From positions 665,827-729,826 of the forward strand of contig CALSTB010000005.1 of assembly GCA_943789165.1 (NCBI GenBank): a stretch of DNA of 64,000 bases. Direction: 5' to 3'. Source of the stretch: an uncultured Bacteroidia bacterium. Its GTDB lineage: Bacteria > Bacteroidota > Bacteroidia > NS11-12g > UBA9320. Position numbers and translations under genes: made by a program. Numbering within the stretch: position 1 is the first letter of the stretch; every line of letters begins with the position of its first letter. Below the pieces are notes generated by a model. It saw only the letters and a list, made by a program, of their open reading frames with translations. It searched no databases and was not told the origin of the DNA. Shown here piece by piece: positions 17,199 to 25,410 of the stretch.

Positions 17199-17705
17199 AT
17201 GCCAGTTATTGAATCTATACCTGAGTATTTTAAACCATATGTGAGCAAAGTTGCGTCTACCAACGTGTATAATGCGCTGGAAGAAAAATGGGAAAGCCTA
17301 GAATCTTTGTTCATTAACTTAACCGAAGACCAGGCAAATCATCAGTATGCAGAAGGCAAATGGACGCCGAAACAAATATTACAGCATTTAATCGATACTG
17401 AACGCATTCTGAGTCAGCGTGCACTTCGTTTTGCACGACGCGACATGACCCAGTTACCTGGATATGATCACGATAATTACGTTTTACAGGCAGATGTCAG
17501 TCAGAGATTGATTAAGGATTTATGGAATGAGTTTCATGCGGTGCGGGTTTCGACCTTGTTTTTGTACAAAAGCTTTAACGAGCAGGATTTGAAACGTGAA
17601 GGCTTTGCCAATGGACTTGTACTAAGCGTCGAAAATGAAGGCTTTATTATCGCTGGGCATGCCTTACATCATGCAAAAATCATTAGAGAAAGATATTTAG
17701 TGTAG
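17199..17705 (+). CDS. DinB-family (DinB_2) putative metal-dependent protein
   Basis: A 168-residue four-helix-bundle protein. The pattern G-K-W-T-P-K-Q-I-L-Q-H-L-I-D-T-E-R and the C-terminal G-H-A-L-H-H give the three histidines expected to bind a divalent metal in the DinB/YfiT superfamily. Enzymatic activity of such proteins, often thiol-dependent transferases or hydrolases, is usually unknown. It starts 17 bases after the T9SS cargo gene, and its end overlaps the convergent miaE by nine bases. ATG 17199 is supported by the usual family length. Confidence 0.83.
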   Translation: MPVIESIPEYFKPYVSKVASTNVYNALEEKWESLESLFINLTEDQANHQYAEGKWTPKQILQHLIDTERILSQRALRFARRDMTQLPGYDHDNYVLQADVSQRLIKDLWNEFHAVRVSTLFLYKSFNEQDLKREGFANGLVLSVENEGFIIAGHALHHAKIIRERYLV

Positions 17706-18281
17706 CGCTGCTCTTACAGGAATTTGCTGAATAATGTTGGCTTCTTCCGTCATCAGTTCTTCCAACCGTTTATAGACTTCCGTTTCATCGAAATATACAA
17801 GCGCAAAAGCAACAAAAACATGTCCGTGCTTTGCTTCACTGGTCCACAATGCCTTGTAAAATCGTTTCAATTCAACATCTTCCAATGCATCGGCAATAAG
17901 CTTAAAACGTTCAGCACCACGACATTCAAGAACAGAAGCCAATAGAAGTTTGTCTAGAAATCGTTCTTCGCGGCCATCCCGTGCAAGCTTCATTAAACGA
18001 TTCACATAAACGTCTTTCTGAATCTCGTGATTAAGGGAAATACCTTGAGCCGCCATTACATCATATACCTGTTTGAAATGCTCCATTTCTTCAATGGCGA
18101 TGTCAATAAGGTCCGGTATAATGTCAACCCGATCAGGATATTTTGCAACAAAGCTTGAGGCCATCCCACTGGCTTTACGCTCGCAATCGGCGTGGTCTCT
18201 TAAAAATGAAGGAAAATCTGCTAGTACAGTGTCTACCCAATCTTGGGAGGAAGCAACTTTGACGTCGATTGATCGTTTCAC
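17697..18281 (-). CDS. miaE: tRNA-(ms2io6A)-hydroxylase MiaE, copy 1
   Basis: A 194-residue diiron monooxygenase expected to hydroxylate the isopentenyl side chain of (ms2)i6A37 in tRNA. The ferritin-like ligands are all visible: D-H-A-D-C-E, I-E-E-M-E-H-F, L-E-C-R-G-A-E-R-F and S-E-A-K-H-G-H. The start is GTG at 18281, since no ATG gives a comparable length. A second homologue is encoded at 36432-37013, and MiaA, which makes the substrate, at 46165-47085. Function is inferred from the family; the division of labour between copies is unknown. Confidence 0.88.
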   Translation of the reverse strand: MKRSIDVKVASSQDWVDTVLADFPSFLRDHADCERKASGMASSFVAKYPDRVDIIPDLIDIAIEEMEHFKQVYDVMAAQGISLNHEIQKDVYVNRLMKLARDGREERFLDKLLLASVLECRGAERFKLIADALEDVELKRFYKALWTSEAKHGHVFVAFALVYFDETEVYKRLEELMTEEANIIQQIPVRAALH

Positions 18282-18337
18282 ATGCCAAAATTACACATGA
18301 ACGATGAATCGTCGTTATACATTACCGATAAATGTGA

Positions 18338-20119
18338 TTATCGTCGTGTACGTTCTCTTTTGCGTTTGTCTTTGCTTTTTGAGCGACCCGGATTCTCTTT
18401 GTTTCCAGCTACCTCAATGTTGCAAGATCTACCACGGAAGTCTTTACCGTTCATAGACTTTAACACATGATCGGTATAGTTGCTATCAACTTCTACGAAT
18501 GAGAATGTCTTAAGCACTTCAATTCTTCCGATGCCAACACCTTCTAAACTTGGTTGCTCATTGATGAACCCCATCAAGCGCTGTGCATTTAAAGAATCTT
18601 TTTGACCTAGGTTGATAAAAAAGCGTTCGAAATTCATACTGCCACCACGGCTTCTAGTCTTCGAGCTATCTCTTTCACGTCGAGGTCTCTCACTACGATC
18701 GCCTCTATCTCGTCGATCTCCTCTATCACGACCACGGTCTCTACGACCTCTTTCTCCTCTTTCGCCACGATCTCCTCTGTCGCTGTCCTTAGCACTAATG
18801 TTTAGGTCGCCAGCATCTTTATAATATTCTAAGAATCTATTGAACTCAGTTGAGAAAAAGCGTTCAATCAATTCGTCTCTTGAGAAACCTTCTAACTCAG
18901 CTGTGATAGCAGGTAAGTATTGTTCGAATTCAGACTTGTCTACTTCAACTTGCTTTAAGTCTTCAACCAGTTTGAATAGTTGTTTACCACAAATTTCTTT
19001 ACCACTTGGGATTGTTTTTGCTTCAAACTCTTTTCCAATCTTACGTTCAAGTTGTTTGATCTTCGAGCGTTCTCTAGTTGAAACCAAGGCAATAGAGGAT
19101 CCTTTCTTACCAGCTCGAGCCGTTCGTCCACTTCTATGAATGTACGATTCCAATTCGTCAGGAAGGTTGTAGTTGATAACGTGTGTAATGTTATTTACAT
19201 CCAATCCACGAGCAGCAACATCAGTGGCTACTAATATCTGTAACACCTGAGATCTGAATTTACCCATCACGTGGTCTCTTTGTGCTTGAGACAAATCACC
19301 GTGAAGTGCATCTGCATTGTAACCACCTTTTATCAACTTGTCAGCTACTTGCTGGGTTTCTTTTCGGGTTCTACAAAATACGATACCGTAAATATCAGGA
19401 TTCACGTCTGCGATTCTTCGTAATGCTTCAAATCGAGTGCTTGCATTTACTAAGTAGTACGAGTGCTCAATGTTTGCAGCACTTTGATTTGCGCGCTCTG
19501 TTGCAATTTCAACAGGATTACGCATGTAGTTTTTAGCTATGCGCGATACATCCTTAGGCATTGTTGCCGAAAACAAAAGTGTTTGTCTAGTAGCTGGTGT
19601 GTTGCTCAGGATAAAATCAAGGTCTTCTTTAAAACCCATATTCAACATCTCATCTGCTTCGTCTAAAACGAGCATTTCAATGTTTTCTAATTTTAGGTTA
19701 CCTCTTTTTATTAGGTCAATTACCCGACCTGGTGTACCAATAACGACTTGAGCGCCGCGATTCAGTTCTCTAATTTGATTTTGGATAGCTGCACCACCAT
19801 ACACAGAAACAGATTTAAAACCTTTTCTGTACTTGGTGTAGTTTTCAATGTCTTGTGCTATTTGACGACACAATTCTCTTGTTGGACTCAGGATGATGGC
19901 CTGAACCTTGTTGTTGTTCACGTCAATTTTTTGAGCAAGTGGCAATCCAAATGCAGCAGTTTTACCTGTTCCAGTTGAAGCCAATGCTAAAACATCTGCT
20001 TGATTTTCAATAATTTGTGGAATTGCTTTTTCCTGAATAGGAGTAGGCGTTTCAAAACCTAGGTCTTGGATGGCTTGTAGAATGTCAGATTCTAAGCCAA
20101 CCTCTTTAAAAGTTGTCAT
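18338..20119 (-). CDS. DEAD-box ATP-dependent RNA helicase with RGD-rich linker and DbpA-like RNA-binding domain
   Basis: A 593-residue helicase. RecA-1 (about 1-205): Q-motif, A-S-T-G-T-G-K-T, P-T-R-E-L, D-E-A-D, S-A-T. RecA-2 (about 215-375): H-R-S-G-R-T-A-R-A-G. A long Arg/Gly/Asp-rich low-complexity linker follows (about 445-495), then a DbpA/CsdA-type RRM-like domain (about 495-570; F-I-N-L-G, V-G-I-G-R-I-E-V) and a basic tail. This is the CsdA/DeaD-like architecture used in ribosome assembly and cold adaptation. The gene has its own promoter and a structured leader of about 85 bases, suggesting regulation in the 5' UTR. Confidence 0.93.
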   Translation of the reverse strand: MTTFKEVGLESDILQAIQDLGFETPTPIQEKAIPQIIENQADVLALASTGTGKTAAFGLPLAQKIDVNNNKVQAIILSPTRELCRQIAQDIENYTKYRKGFKSVSVYGGAAIQNQIRELNRGAQVVIGTPGRVIDLIKRGNLKLENIEMLVLDEADEMLNMGFKEDLDFILSNTPATRQTLLFSATMPKDVSRIAKNYMRNPVEIATERANQSAANIEHSYYLVNASTRFEALRRIADVNPDIYGIVFCRTRKETQQVADKLIKGGYNADALHGDLSQAQRDHVMGKFRSQVLQILVATDVAARGLDVNNITHVINYNLPDELESYIHRSGRTARAGKKGSSIALVSTRERSKIKQLERKIGKEFEAKTIPSGKEICGKQLFKLVEDLKQVEVDKSEFEQYLPAITAELEGFSRDELIERFFSTEFNRFLEYYKDAGDLNISAKDSDRGDRGERGERGRRDRGRDRGDRRDRGDRSERPRRERDSSKTRSRGGSMNFERFFINLGQKDSLNAQRLMGFINEQPSLEGVGIGRIEVLKTFSFVEVDSNYTDHVLKSMNGKDFRGRSCNIEVAGNKENPGRSKSKDKRKRERTRR

Positions 20120-20205
20120 ACTGTTCGTTAATGTTAATGCACCGCCGTGCGTTTATTGAACGAACACCTCTAACATGCCATAGGTGGCCGCTCTGCCAAT
20201 TAAAG
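20120..20205 (-). ncRNA. Structured 5' leader of the DEAD-box helicase mRNA
   Basis: Between the promoter at 20209-20237 and the ATG at 20119 lies a transcribed leader of roughly 85 bases. It contains a CACCT/AGGTG hairpin (20165-20169 with 20182-20186), a CGTT/AACG hairpin near 20148-20164, and a long-range GCACC/GGTGC pairing (20139-20143 with 20205-20209) whose distal end lies at or before the start site. Such leaders commonly control cold-shock helicases; this is inferred from structure and context only. Confidence 0.45.
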
Positions 20206-20208
20206 GTG

Positions 20209-20237
20209 CAAAAGTACGCTTATTTAATGACAAACAA
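20209..20237 (-). promoter_or_regulatory. Promoter for the DEAD-box helicase gene
   Basis: On the minus strand, TTG (20235-20237) is followed after 18 bases by TACTTTTG (20209-20216). This is a full match to the Bacteroidota consensus TTG-N17-23-TAnnTTTG. Transcription would start near 20203. Confidence 0.65.
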
Positions 20238-20283
20238 GACTTTTAATAATATAGCCTTGTAATGCGCCACTACAAAGCCAAAA

Positions 20284-20311
20284 AAAGCCCTGCATGCCTA
20301 GCATGCAGGGC
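20284..20311 (-). terminator. Intrinsic terminator of the NHL-repeat gene
   Basis: GCCCTGCATGC-CTA-GCATGCAGGGC is a perfect 11-base inverted repeat (20287-20311). Read on the minus strand it is followed by TTTTTT. It lies 20 bases past the stop of the gene ending at 20332. Confidence 0.85.
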
Positions 20312-20331
20312 AACTAAATGTTTTGTAGTCG

Positions 20332-21978
20332 TTATTGTATAACGATTTTCTTACTTACTACGCCCGTTTTGTCTCGGAGGTTTAAGTAATAAATCCCTTT
20401 TGGAAGGTCAGAAGTATTCAATTGATAACTGGTTCCTGATTCAACCATAGTTTCGCTAACCAAAGATCCACTTAGGTTCGATAGTTGAACCGCAGTGTGG
20501 TCGAACGAACCATTTTCCAAATGAATGTTTAACATGCCGCCAGAAATAGGATTAGGGTAAATGTTCACACCCGTTTGTGTCGTCACATCTGCAATGCCCA
20601 CCGTTGAAACAGTGATATGGGTTTTGGTAATTTTATCAGTACCATATTCGTTGGTTGCCGTTAACGTAACACGGTATGAACCTGTTGCAGTGAACTTAAC
20701 TGTAATCGATTTAGAGGAGTTGTAATCACCCTGAACCAATACTACGTGGGCAGTGCTTCCTGAAGTGTTTTCAACTTTCCATGACCTCTTTGTTGCTTCT
20801 TTACCTCCACTGATGTCGGTTAAAGTCGTTTCCTCGTTAATCTCAATATTGGTTTTGGTTGTAGAGAAATCAGCCACTGGAGCTAAGTTGTCGATAGTGA
20901 TTTTGCGAATCACGTGATTCGTCATGTCTGTTGCATATAATGCGTTTCCGCCGTCATAACTAAGACCACCTAGAACACCAAATAGTGCATCAGTTCCATT
21001 TCCGTCTTTATTTCCAGATGCGCTTGCACTACCAGCGAAGGTAGAAACAGTGTTGTTAGCAATATCAATGACTCTGATTGCTGCAGCATCAGCTACGTAA
21101 ATAAGTCCGTCAACCACAGCCACACCACGCACTTGCTTAAATTTAGCTTCTGCCAAAGTGCCATCCTTGTAACCGAAGCCACCGCAAATAGTAGAAACTG
21201 CGCCCGTAGATATGTTTACTTTTCTAATAGCTGTGTTTTGGAAATCAGTAACGACAAGGTTGCTCGCGTCCAACATGGCAATGCCATATGGTGAGTCGAA
21301 ACGTGCTTCAGAAGACGAACCATCTTTGTTACCGTAATCCGTTCCTTTTCCTGCTAATGTTAGAACAGCTCCACTACTGGAGATTTTACGTATACAATGG
21401 TTTAGAAAATCAGTAACGTATAAATTTCCGTTTCCATCAATCGTAATTCCTTTTGGCGTATCAAAACGAGCAGCTGCACCGTTTCCATCTTTATAACCGG
21501 CTGTTCCCCAGCCTCCGTTTGGATTAGCACCAGCAAACGTACTGGCCACCTGACCATTTCCAACGTTTACAAAAGGAGCTAGTTTACGGATTGCATGATT
21601 TTCGGCATCTACAATAAACACATTGCCAGCGCCGTCACAGACAGCATCAGTAGGATTGTAATAGGCAGCAGCGTTACCGGTTCCATTTGAATATCCCAAT
21701 GAAAAGCTCGGATCTCCTATTTTTCCACTTCTGTTATACGCTTTGTCGGCCAAAATCATTCTAATTTTATTCGACTCAGTAACATACATAGTGCCTTTGC
21801 TATCCCAAGCAATACCACCTGGTTGATAGAAATAGGCATCTGCTAATGAAGCGGTGCTGTTGCTATAATTATTAGTTGGATCAGTATTTACTTTACCTGC
21901 AAAAGAGGTTACTGTTTGTGCCGAAGCAGCACTAAACATCAGCGATAAGCTAGATGCTATAAGTAGGAATTGTTTCAT
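20332..21978 (-). CDS. T9SS-secreted NHL-repeat protein with PKD-like and type A sorting domains
   Basis: A 548-residue secreted protein. The signal peptide ends at A-S-A-Q (about residue 21). Residues about 40-370 hold NHL-type beta-propeller repeats, each carrying phrases such as P-x-G-I-A/T-x-D-x-x-G-N-L-Y-V-T-D and H-x-I-R-K-I. A PKD-like domain follows at about 375-455. Residues about 470-548 form a type A T9SS sorting domain: I-Y-P-N-P-I-S-G-G, L-S-G-S-L-V, G-I-Y-Y-L-N and a final K-K-I-V-I. Probably a surface or released beta-propeller protein. It has a strong terminator, so it is likely transcribed alone. Confidence 0.88.
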   Translation of the reverse strand: MKQFLLIASSLSLMFSAASAQTVTSFAGKVNTDPTNNYSNSTASLADAYFYQPGGIAWDSKGTMYVTESNKIRMILADKAYNRSGKIGDPSFSLGYSNGTGNAAAYYNPTDAVCDGAGNVFIVDAENHAIRKLAPFVNVGNGQVASTFAGANPNGGWGTAGYKDGNGAAARFDTPKGITIDGNGNLYVTDFLNHCIRKISSSGAVLTLAGKGTDYGNKDGSSSEARFDSPYGIAMLDASNLVVTDFQNTAIRKVNISTGAVSTICGGFGYKDGTLAEAKFKQVRGVAVVDGLIYVADAAAIRVIDIANNTVSTFAGSASASGNKDGNGTDALFGVLGGLSYDGGNALYATDMTNHVIRKITIDNLAPVADFSTTKTNIEINEETTLTDISGGKEATKRSWKVENTSGSTAHVVLVQGDYNSSKSITVKFTATGSYRVTLTATNEYGTDKITKTHITVSTVGIADVTTQTGVNIYPNPISGGMLNIHLENGSFDHTAVQLSNLSGSLVSETMVESGTSYQLNTSDLPKGIYYLNLRDKTGVVSKKIVIQ

Positions 21979-22030
21979 AATAACTTAGATTTTTCAAAAC
22001 TTGTATCAGCTTCGAAAATACCAAGTTATC

Positions 22031-22987
22031 TTATAATACATGCATATTGTTTGTAATAAATGAATCCACCGCTGAAGAGATGGTTTCAGTGATATCGGTG
22101 TAATCCCTCTTTACAAAGGCCTTTCCCGTAATCTGTTCAAAAAGTTCTATATATCGGTTTGAAACGTTTTCCACAAATTCTGGTGTCATTTCAGGAACCA
22201 ACTGACCTTCAAGTCCTTGAAAACCGTTTTCGATCAACCACTGACGAACAAACTCTTTAGACAATTGACGTTGCTTTTGGTCCTTTGACTGAATGGCTTC
22301 ATAGGTATCTTTATAAAAGTACCGGCTGCTATCAGGTGTATGGATCTCGTCAATCAACACAATCTTGTCGTTGTATAATCCAAACTCATATTTGGTATCC
22401 ACCAAAATAAGGTCTTGAGAATGGGCTTTTTGAGATCCCGCTTCGAATAACTTAAGTCCATATTCCTCAAGCTTTTCGATTTGTTTTTTCTTTAAAATTC
22501 GCTGTTCACGCAGCTCAGTCATGGATATATCTTGATCGTGACCTTGACGTGCCTTGGTTGTTGGTGTAATAATTGGTTCCGGTAGCTTGTCATTTTCTTT
22601 CAAACCTTCTGGTAAGCGAACACCACAAATTTCTCTTCCACCCTCGCGATACACTCGCCAAGCATGGCCAGCTAGATAGCCTCTCACAACGACTTCCACT
22701 GGTAATGGTTCGCAGCGTAAACCAACAGTAACATGTGGGTCAGGTTCTGCTATTTTCCAGTTGGGAACAATAGGTCTAGTGTCGTCCAAGAAGGTTGATG
22801 CAATTTGATTGAGTACTTGTCCCTTAAAAGGGATAGACTCAGGCAACACGTGATCAAACGCGGAGATTCGATCGGTTGCTATCATGACAAGGAATTGGTC
22901 ATTGATGTTGTATACATCTCGTACCTTACCTCTATAAAAATCCTTCTGACCTTTGAAAAAAAAGTTCGTTGAAACTAACGGCTGCAT
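22031..22987 (-). CDS. purC: SAICAR synthase (phosphoribosylaminoimidazole-succinocarboxamide synthase)
   Basis: Cytosolic ATP-dependent ligase of purine biosynthesis that joins CAIR and aspartate. The 318-residue length and motifs G-K-V-R-D-V-Y, A-T-D-R-I-S-A-F-D, V-E-V-V-V-R-G-Y, D-T-K-Y-E-F-G and L-I-D-E-I-H-T-P-D-S-S-R-Y are those of the longer, yeast-like PurC form. ATG 22987 is preceded at only five bases by a TACATTTG -7 box, which suggests a leaderless message. It stands alone, with unrelated genes on both sides. Confidence 0.95.
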   Translation of the reverse strand: MQPLVSTNFFFKGQKDFYRGKVRDVYNINDQFLVMIATDRISAFDHVLPESIPFKGQVLNQIASTFLDDTRPIVPNWKIAEPDPHVTVGLRCEPLPVEVVVRGYLAGHAWRVYREGGREICGVRLPEGLKENDKLPEPIITPTTKARQGHDQDISMTELREQRILKKKQIEKLEEYGLKLFEAGSQKAHSQDLILVDTKYEFGLYNDKIVLIDEIHTPDSSRYFYKDTYEAIQSKDQKQRQLSKEFVRQWLIENGFQGLEGQLVPEMTPEFVENVSNRYIELFEQITGKAFVKRDYTDITETISSAVDSFITNNMHVL

Positions 22988-22992
22988 ATATT

Positions 22993-23000
22993 CAAATGTA
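22993..23000 (-). promoter_or_regulatory. -7 box TACATTTG five bases from the purC ATG
   Basis: TACATTTG on the minus strand matches TAnnTTTG. Only five bases separate it from the ATG of purC, so transcription would begin at or next to the start codon. The -33 region reads TTTC rather than TTTG. Confidence 0.45.
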
Positions 23001-23041
23001 TACTATCGATTGAAACGAAAGCACAAAAATGTGTTAAAAAT

Positions 23042-24049
23042 TTACACGCTCGTTAAAAAATGTAAGGTATCTACGCCGTCAGCATATTCTTCAAGTTTTG
23101 GTTGTTGAGAGGAACCAAAAGGGACGTGATTAGAATCATTCAACTGTGATACGATTACTTGTATTTCGTCTTTATGGCTTAACAGCCAATTGTTTAAGTC
23201 AGATTCGTCTTTGTAATATTGATAGAAAATACACGACAGTGGTGGATGTAATTTTTCATCTTCTTTGACCAATAAGTACCCAGTATCTAAGTGTTTTGTT
23301 AGATTCATTAAAAAGATAGCACGGTGGTACGTCGTGTTATTGGCATATTTATTATGGTTGGCAACGTCAGCATATTTCGCTGTTGCGTCAAGTAATGGAA
23401 TCAAGTCATACCCTTCAGGTACCAGTAGTTTGGTTACATTCCGACAACCAAGTCCAAAGTACTGAAAGATATCATCAGACAGCAATTCAAGCTCTTCTTT
23501 TGACTCTTTACCTGTAATTACAGCCACTGACGTCCTGTTTTTACGAATGATGCTAGGTATATCTCTAAAATAATACTCAAAATATCGAGCGCTATTGTTA
23601 CTTCCTGTGGCAATAAGTGCCTCTGGCTTTACAACACGCTCCGTAATTTCAATGTGAGCTGTTAATTCTGGATAAGCTTCTACCAATACTTCTACGCAGT
23701 ACTTCATTAGTACTTCGTCATTGTGGGAGAGCTTAATTTTCGCTTTGTGTCCTGTGACTAAAACACACAACAAATCGTGGAATCCAACCATTGGTATGTT
23801 TCCAGCCATGATGATGCCCACCTCTTTAGGGTTTTCATTGGTTTCAGGAACGTTGCTTAACCACTCGGTTAGGTTGGACTCAGTTAAACACTTTTGCCAA
23901 TGACTTAGGCACAATGCTACATTGTCGCGTGTAAACCAATTGTTTTTGAGATACGCTTGCTCTATTACTGAACTCATCGCTGCAGTATCAGGATCCAAAC
24001 GTTTCGCTAGGTTAACGAATGCACTAATCGTTGAAGTCTTGTTAATCAT
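23042..24049 (-). CDS. LuxC-family acyl-CoA reductase
   Basis: A 335-residue protein of the LuxC/acyl-CoA reductase family, which reduces acyl-CoA or acyl-protein thioesters to aldehydes with NAD(P)H. Visible features: G-I-I-M-A-G-N-I-P-M-V-G-F-H-D near residue 80, A-T-G-S-N-N-S-A-R-Y-F-E-Y-Y-F, and the presumed catalytic cysteine in F-G-L-G-C-R-N-V (about residue 201). ATG 24049 is preferred over an in-frame TTG at 24073. In Bacteroidota this gene is often beside a ferredoxin gene; here the divergent neighbour is a YkuK-like gene. The product is not luminescence-related, since no lux partners are present. Confidence 0.85.
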   Translation of the reverse strand: MINKTSTISAFVNLAKRLDPDTAAMSSVIEQAYLKNNWFTRDNVALCLSHWQKCLTESNLTEWLSNVPETNENPKEVGIIMAGNIPMVGFHDLLCVLVTGHKAKIKLSHNDEVLMKYCVEVLVEAYPELTAHIEITERVVKPEALIATGSNNSARYFEYYFRDIPSIIRKNRTSVAVITGKESKEELELLSDDIFQYFGLGCRNVTKLLVPEGYDLIPLLDATAKYADVANHNKYANNTTYHRAIFLMNLTKHLDTGYLLVKEDEKLHPPLSCIFYQYYKDESDLNNWLLSHKDEIQVIVSQLNDSNHVPFGSSQQPKLEEYADGVDTLHFLTSV

Positions 24050-24224
24050 ATTGTGGTACACAACTGTCCGCAAAGGACGATATTGTAACCATGGATGTCA
24101 AGTTTATTTTAGATGTCTTGTGAAAGTAATTTTACCAGTAATGCACAGCATGTTTATAACATTAAGCGTTTAATGTGAACTAATATTCAAACTTTTGAAA
24201 GCAGGGGGATAATCAAACAAGGCA

Positions 24225-24699
24225 ATGAAAGCATGGCGAAGACTTACTGGAGAGCGGTTACAAAAACCATTATATCAATCGGTTGAGGAAGTAATCATCC
24301 GCGAAAGAAAGCTGCACAGAATTAAAGTGTGCATCGGAACAGATTCGCAGGTAAAGGGAGATGTAGTCCGAATTTGCAACGGCCATCGTCTTCTTAAGAG
24401 AAGGACGTGGCGGCTTTATTTTCCTAAACAATTACAGAACAGAAATAGCCTATAGCATCAAAGAAAGAATGATCAAGGAGGTTTCGGACTCTATCGAAGT
24501 GGCATATGAGCTTTGTCCGCTATTTGACAAATACGACATTGAAATGGAGGTTCATGCCGACATCAACAGTGATCCGCAATTCAAGTCACACGTAGCTTTT
24601 AAAGAAGCGATGGGATACATTTTAGGCATGGGGTATACGTTTAGAGCCAAACCAGATGCGTTCGCTAGTACGTATTGCGCGAATAAGGTGGTGAAGTGA
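24225..24699 (+). pseudogene. YkuK/RNase H-like family gene with a one-base frameshift
   Basis: The first frame (from ATG 24225) reads W-R-R-L-T-G-E, then V-C-I-G-T-D-S-Q-V-K-G, as in the YkuK (RNase H-like) family. After the codon at 24366-24368 it turns into unrelated residues. The next frame resumes the expected sequence as E-F-A-T-A-I-V-F-L-R-E-G-R-G-G-F and runs to the stop at 24697-24699 with D-I-N-S-D-P and F-A-S-T-Y-C-A-N. Removing one C from the CC at 24368-24369 restores a single frame of about 157 residues. It may be a real inactivation or a sequencing error. The family's biochemical role is unsettled. Confidence 0.8.
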
Positions 24700-24703
24700 G
24701 GTT

Positions 24704-25395
24704 TGTAGGCATTAGGACTTAGGATTTAGGCGTTAGGACTTAGGCATTAAGAATATAGAGAAAAGAAAATAGATGATAGACGTGTTTAGGCACATGATTA
24801 AGTCATGCTTCTTGAGTCATAGGTCTTGAGTCATAAATAGTGCATGACGCGGTATGGTAAGTTGAAGATGAAGTTGAAGATGAAGTTGAAGATGAAGTTG
24901 AAGATGAAGTTGAAGATGAAGTTGAGTTGAATAATTCTATAATTCAATATTAAGAACAAAGAGAAAAGAAAATAGAGGATAGACCTATTTGGTTACAAAT
25001 TGAAGTCATAGGTCTTGAGTCATTAAGTCTTGAGTCATAAATTGTGCATGACGCGGTATGGTAAGTTGAAGATGAAGTTGAGTTGAATAATTCAATAATT
25101 CTGTAATTCAATAATTCTGTAATTCAATAATTCTGTAATTCAATAATTCTGTAATTCAATAATTCTGTAATTCAATAATTTAAGCATTAGGCATTAAGAA
25201 CAAAGAGTAAATAAAATAGAGGATAGACGTGTTTAGGCACATGATTTAGTCATGCTTCTTGAGTCATTAGTCTTGAGTCAAAAAATTGTTCATTGTCAAT
25301 TATACATTGCCAATAGCCAATAGCCAATAGCCAACAGCCAATAATAGCCAACAGCCAATAACCAATAGCGAAGCGCCCCAACGCCCCAAAAGAAT
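24704..25395. repeat. 700-base non-coding island of several short tandem repeat types
   Basis: No gene is seen in this stretch. It contains: TTAGGNN heptamers (about 24706-24750); a 12-mer array of GTTGAAGATGAA (about 24859-24927); an octamer array of ATTCAATA/ATTCTGTA (about 25083-25182); and a GCCAATA/GCCAACA heptamer array (about 25307-25370) ending in GCGAAGCGCCCCAACGCCCC. Three larger units can be recognised, starting near 24743, 24951 and 25191. Each opens with an AAGAACAAAGAGAAAAG-type phrase and contains GAGTCAT repeats. The first two share a 36-base identical stretch beginning TGCATGACGCGG (24841 and 25045). Confidence 0.85.
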
Positions 25396-25410
25396 TCAAT
25401 CCTTCAGAAA

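Noticed and set aside
20139-20209. tRNA-like sequence on the minus strand upstream of the helicase gene (GCACC...TTGGCAGAGC...GGTGC)
   Set aside because: The acceptor pairing is only five bases, the left half of the D-stem is missing, the anticodon loop would have about 12 bases and the T-arm is mismatched. It overlaps a promoter, so it was treated as an mRNA leader.
23042-24049. Luminescence (lux) locus because of the LuxC-type reductase
   Set aside because: No luxA, luxB, luxD or luxE genes are near, and LuxC-like reductases are common in non-luminous Bacteroidota.
25083-25182. CRISPR-like regular array
   Set aside because: The 16-base units are directly adjacent with no unique spacers and no cas genes are near; it is a simple tandem repeat.
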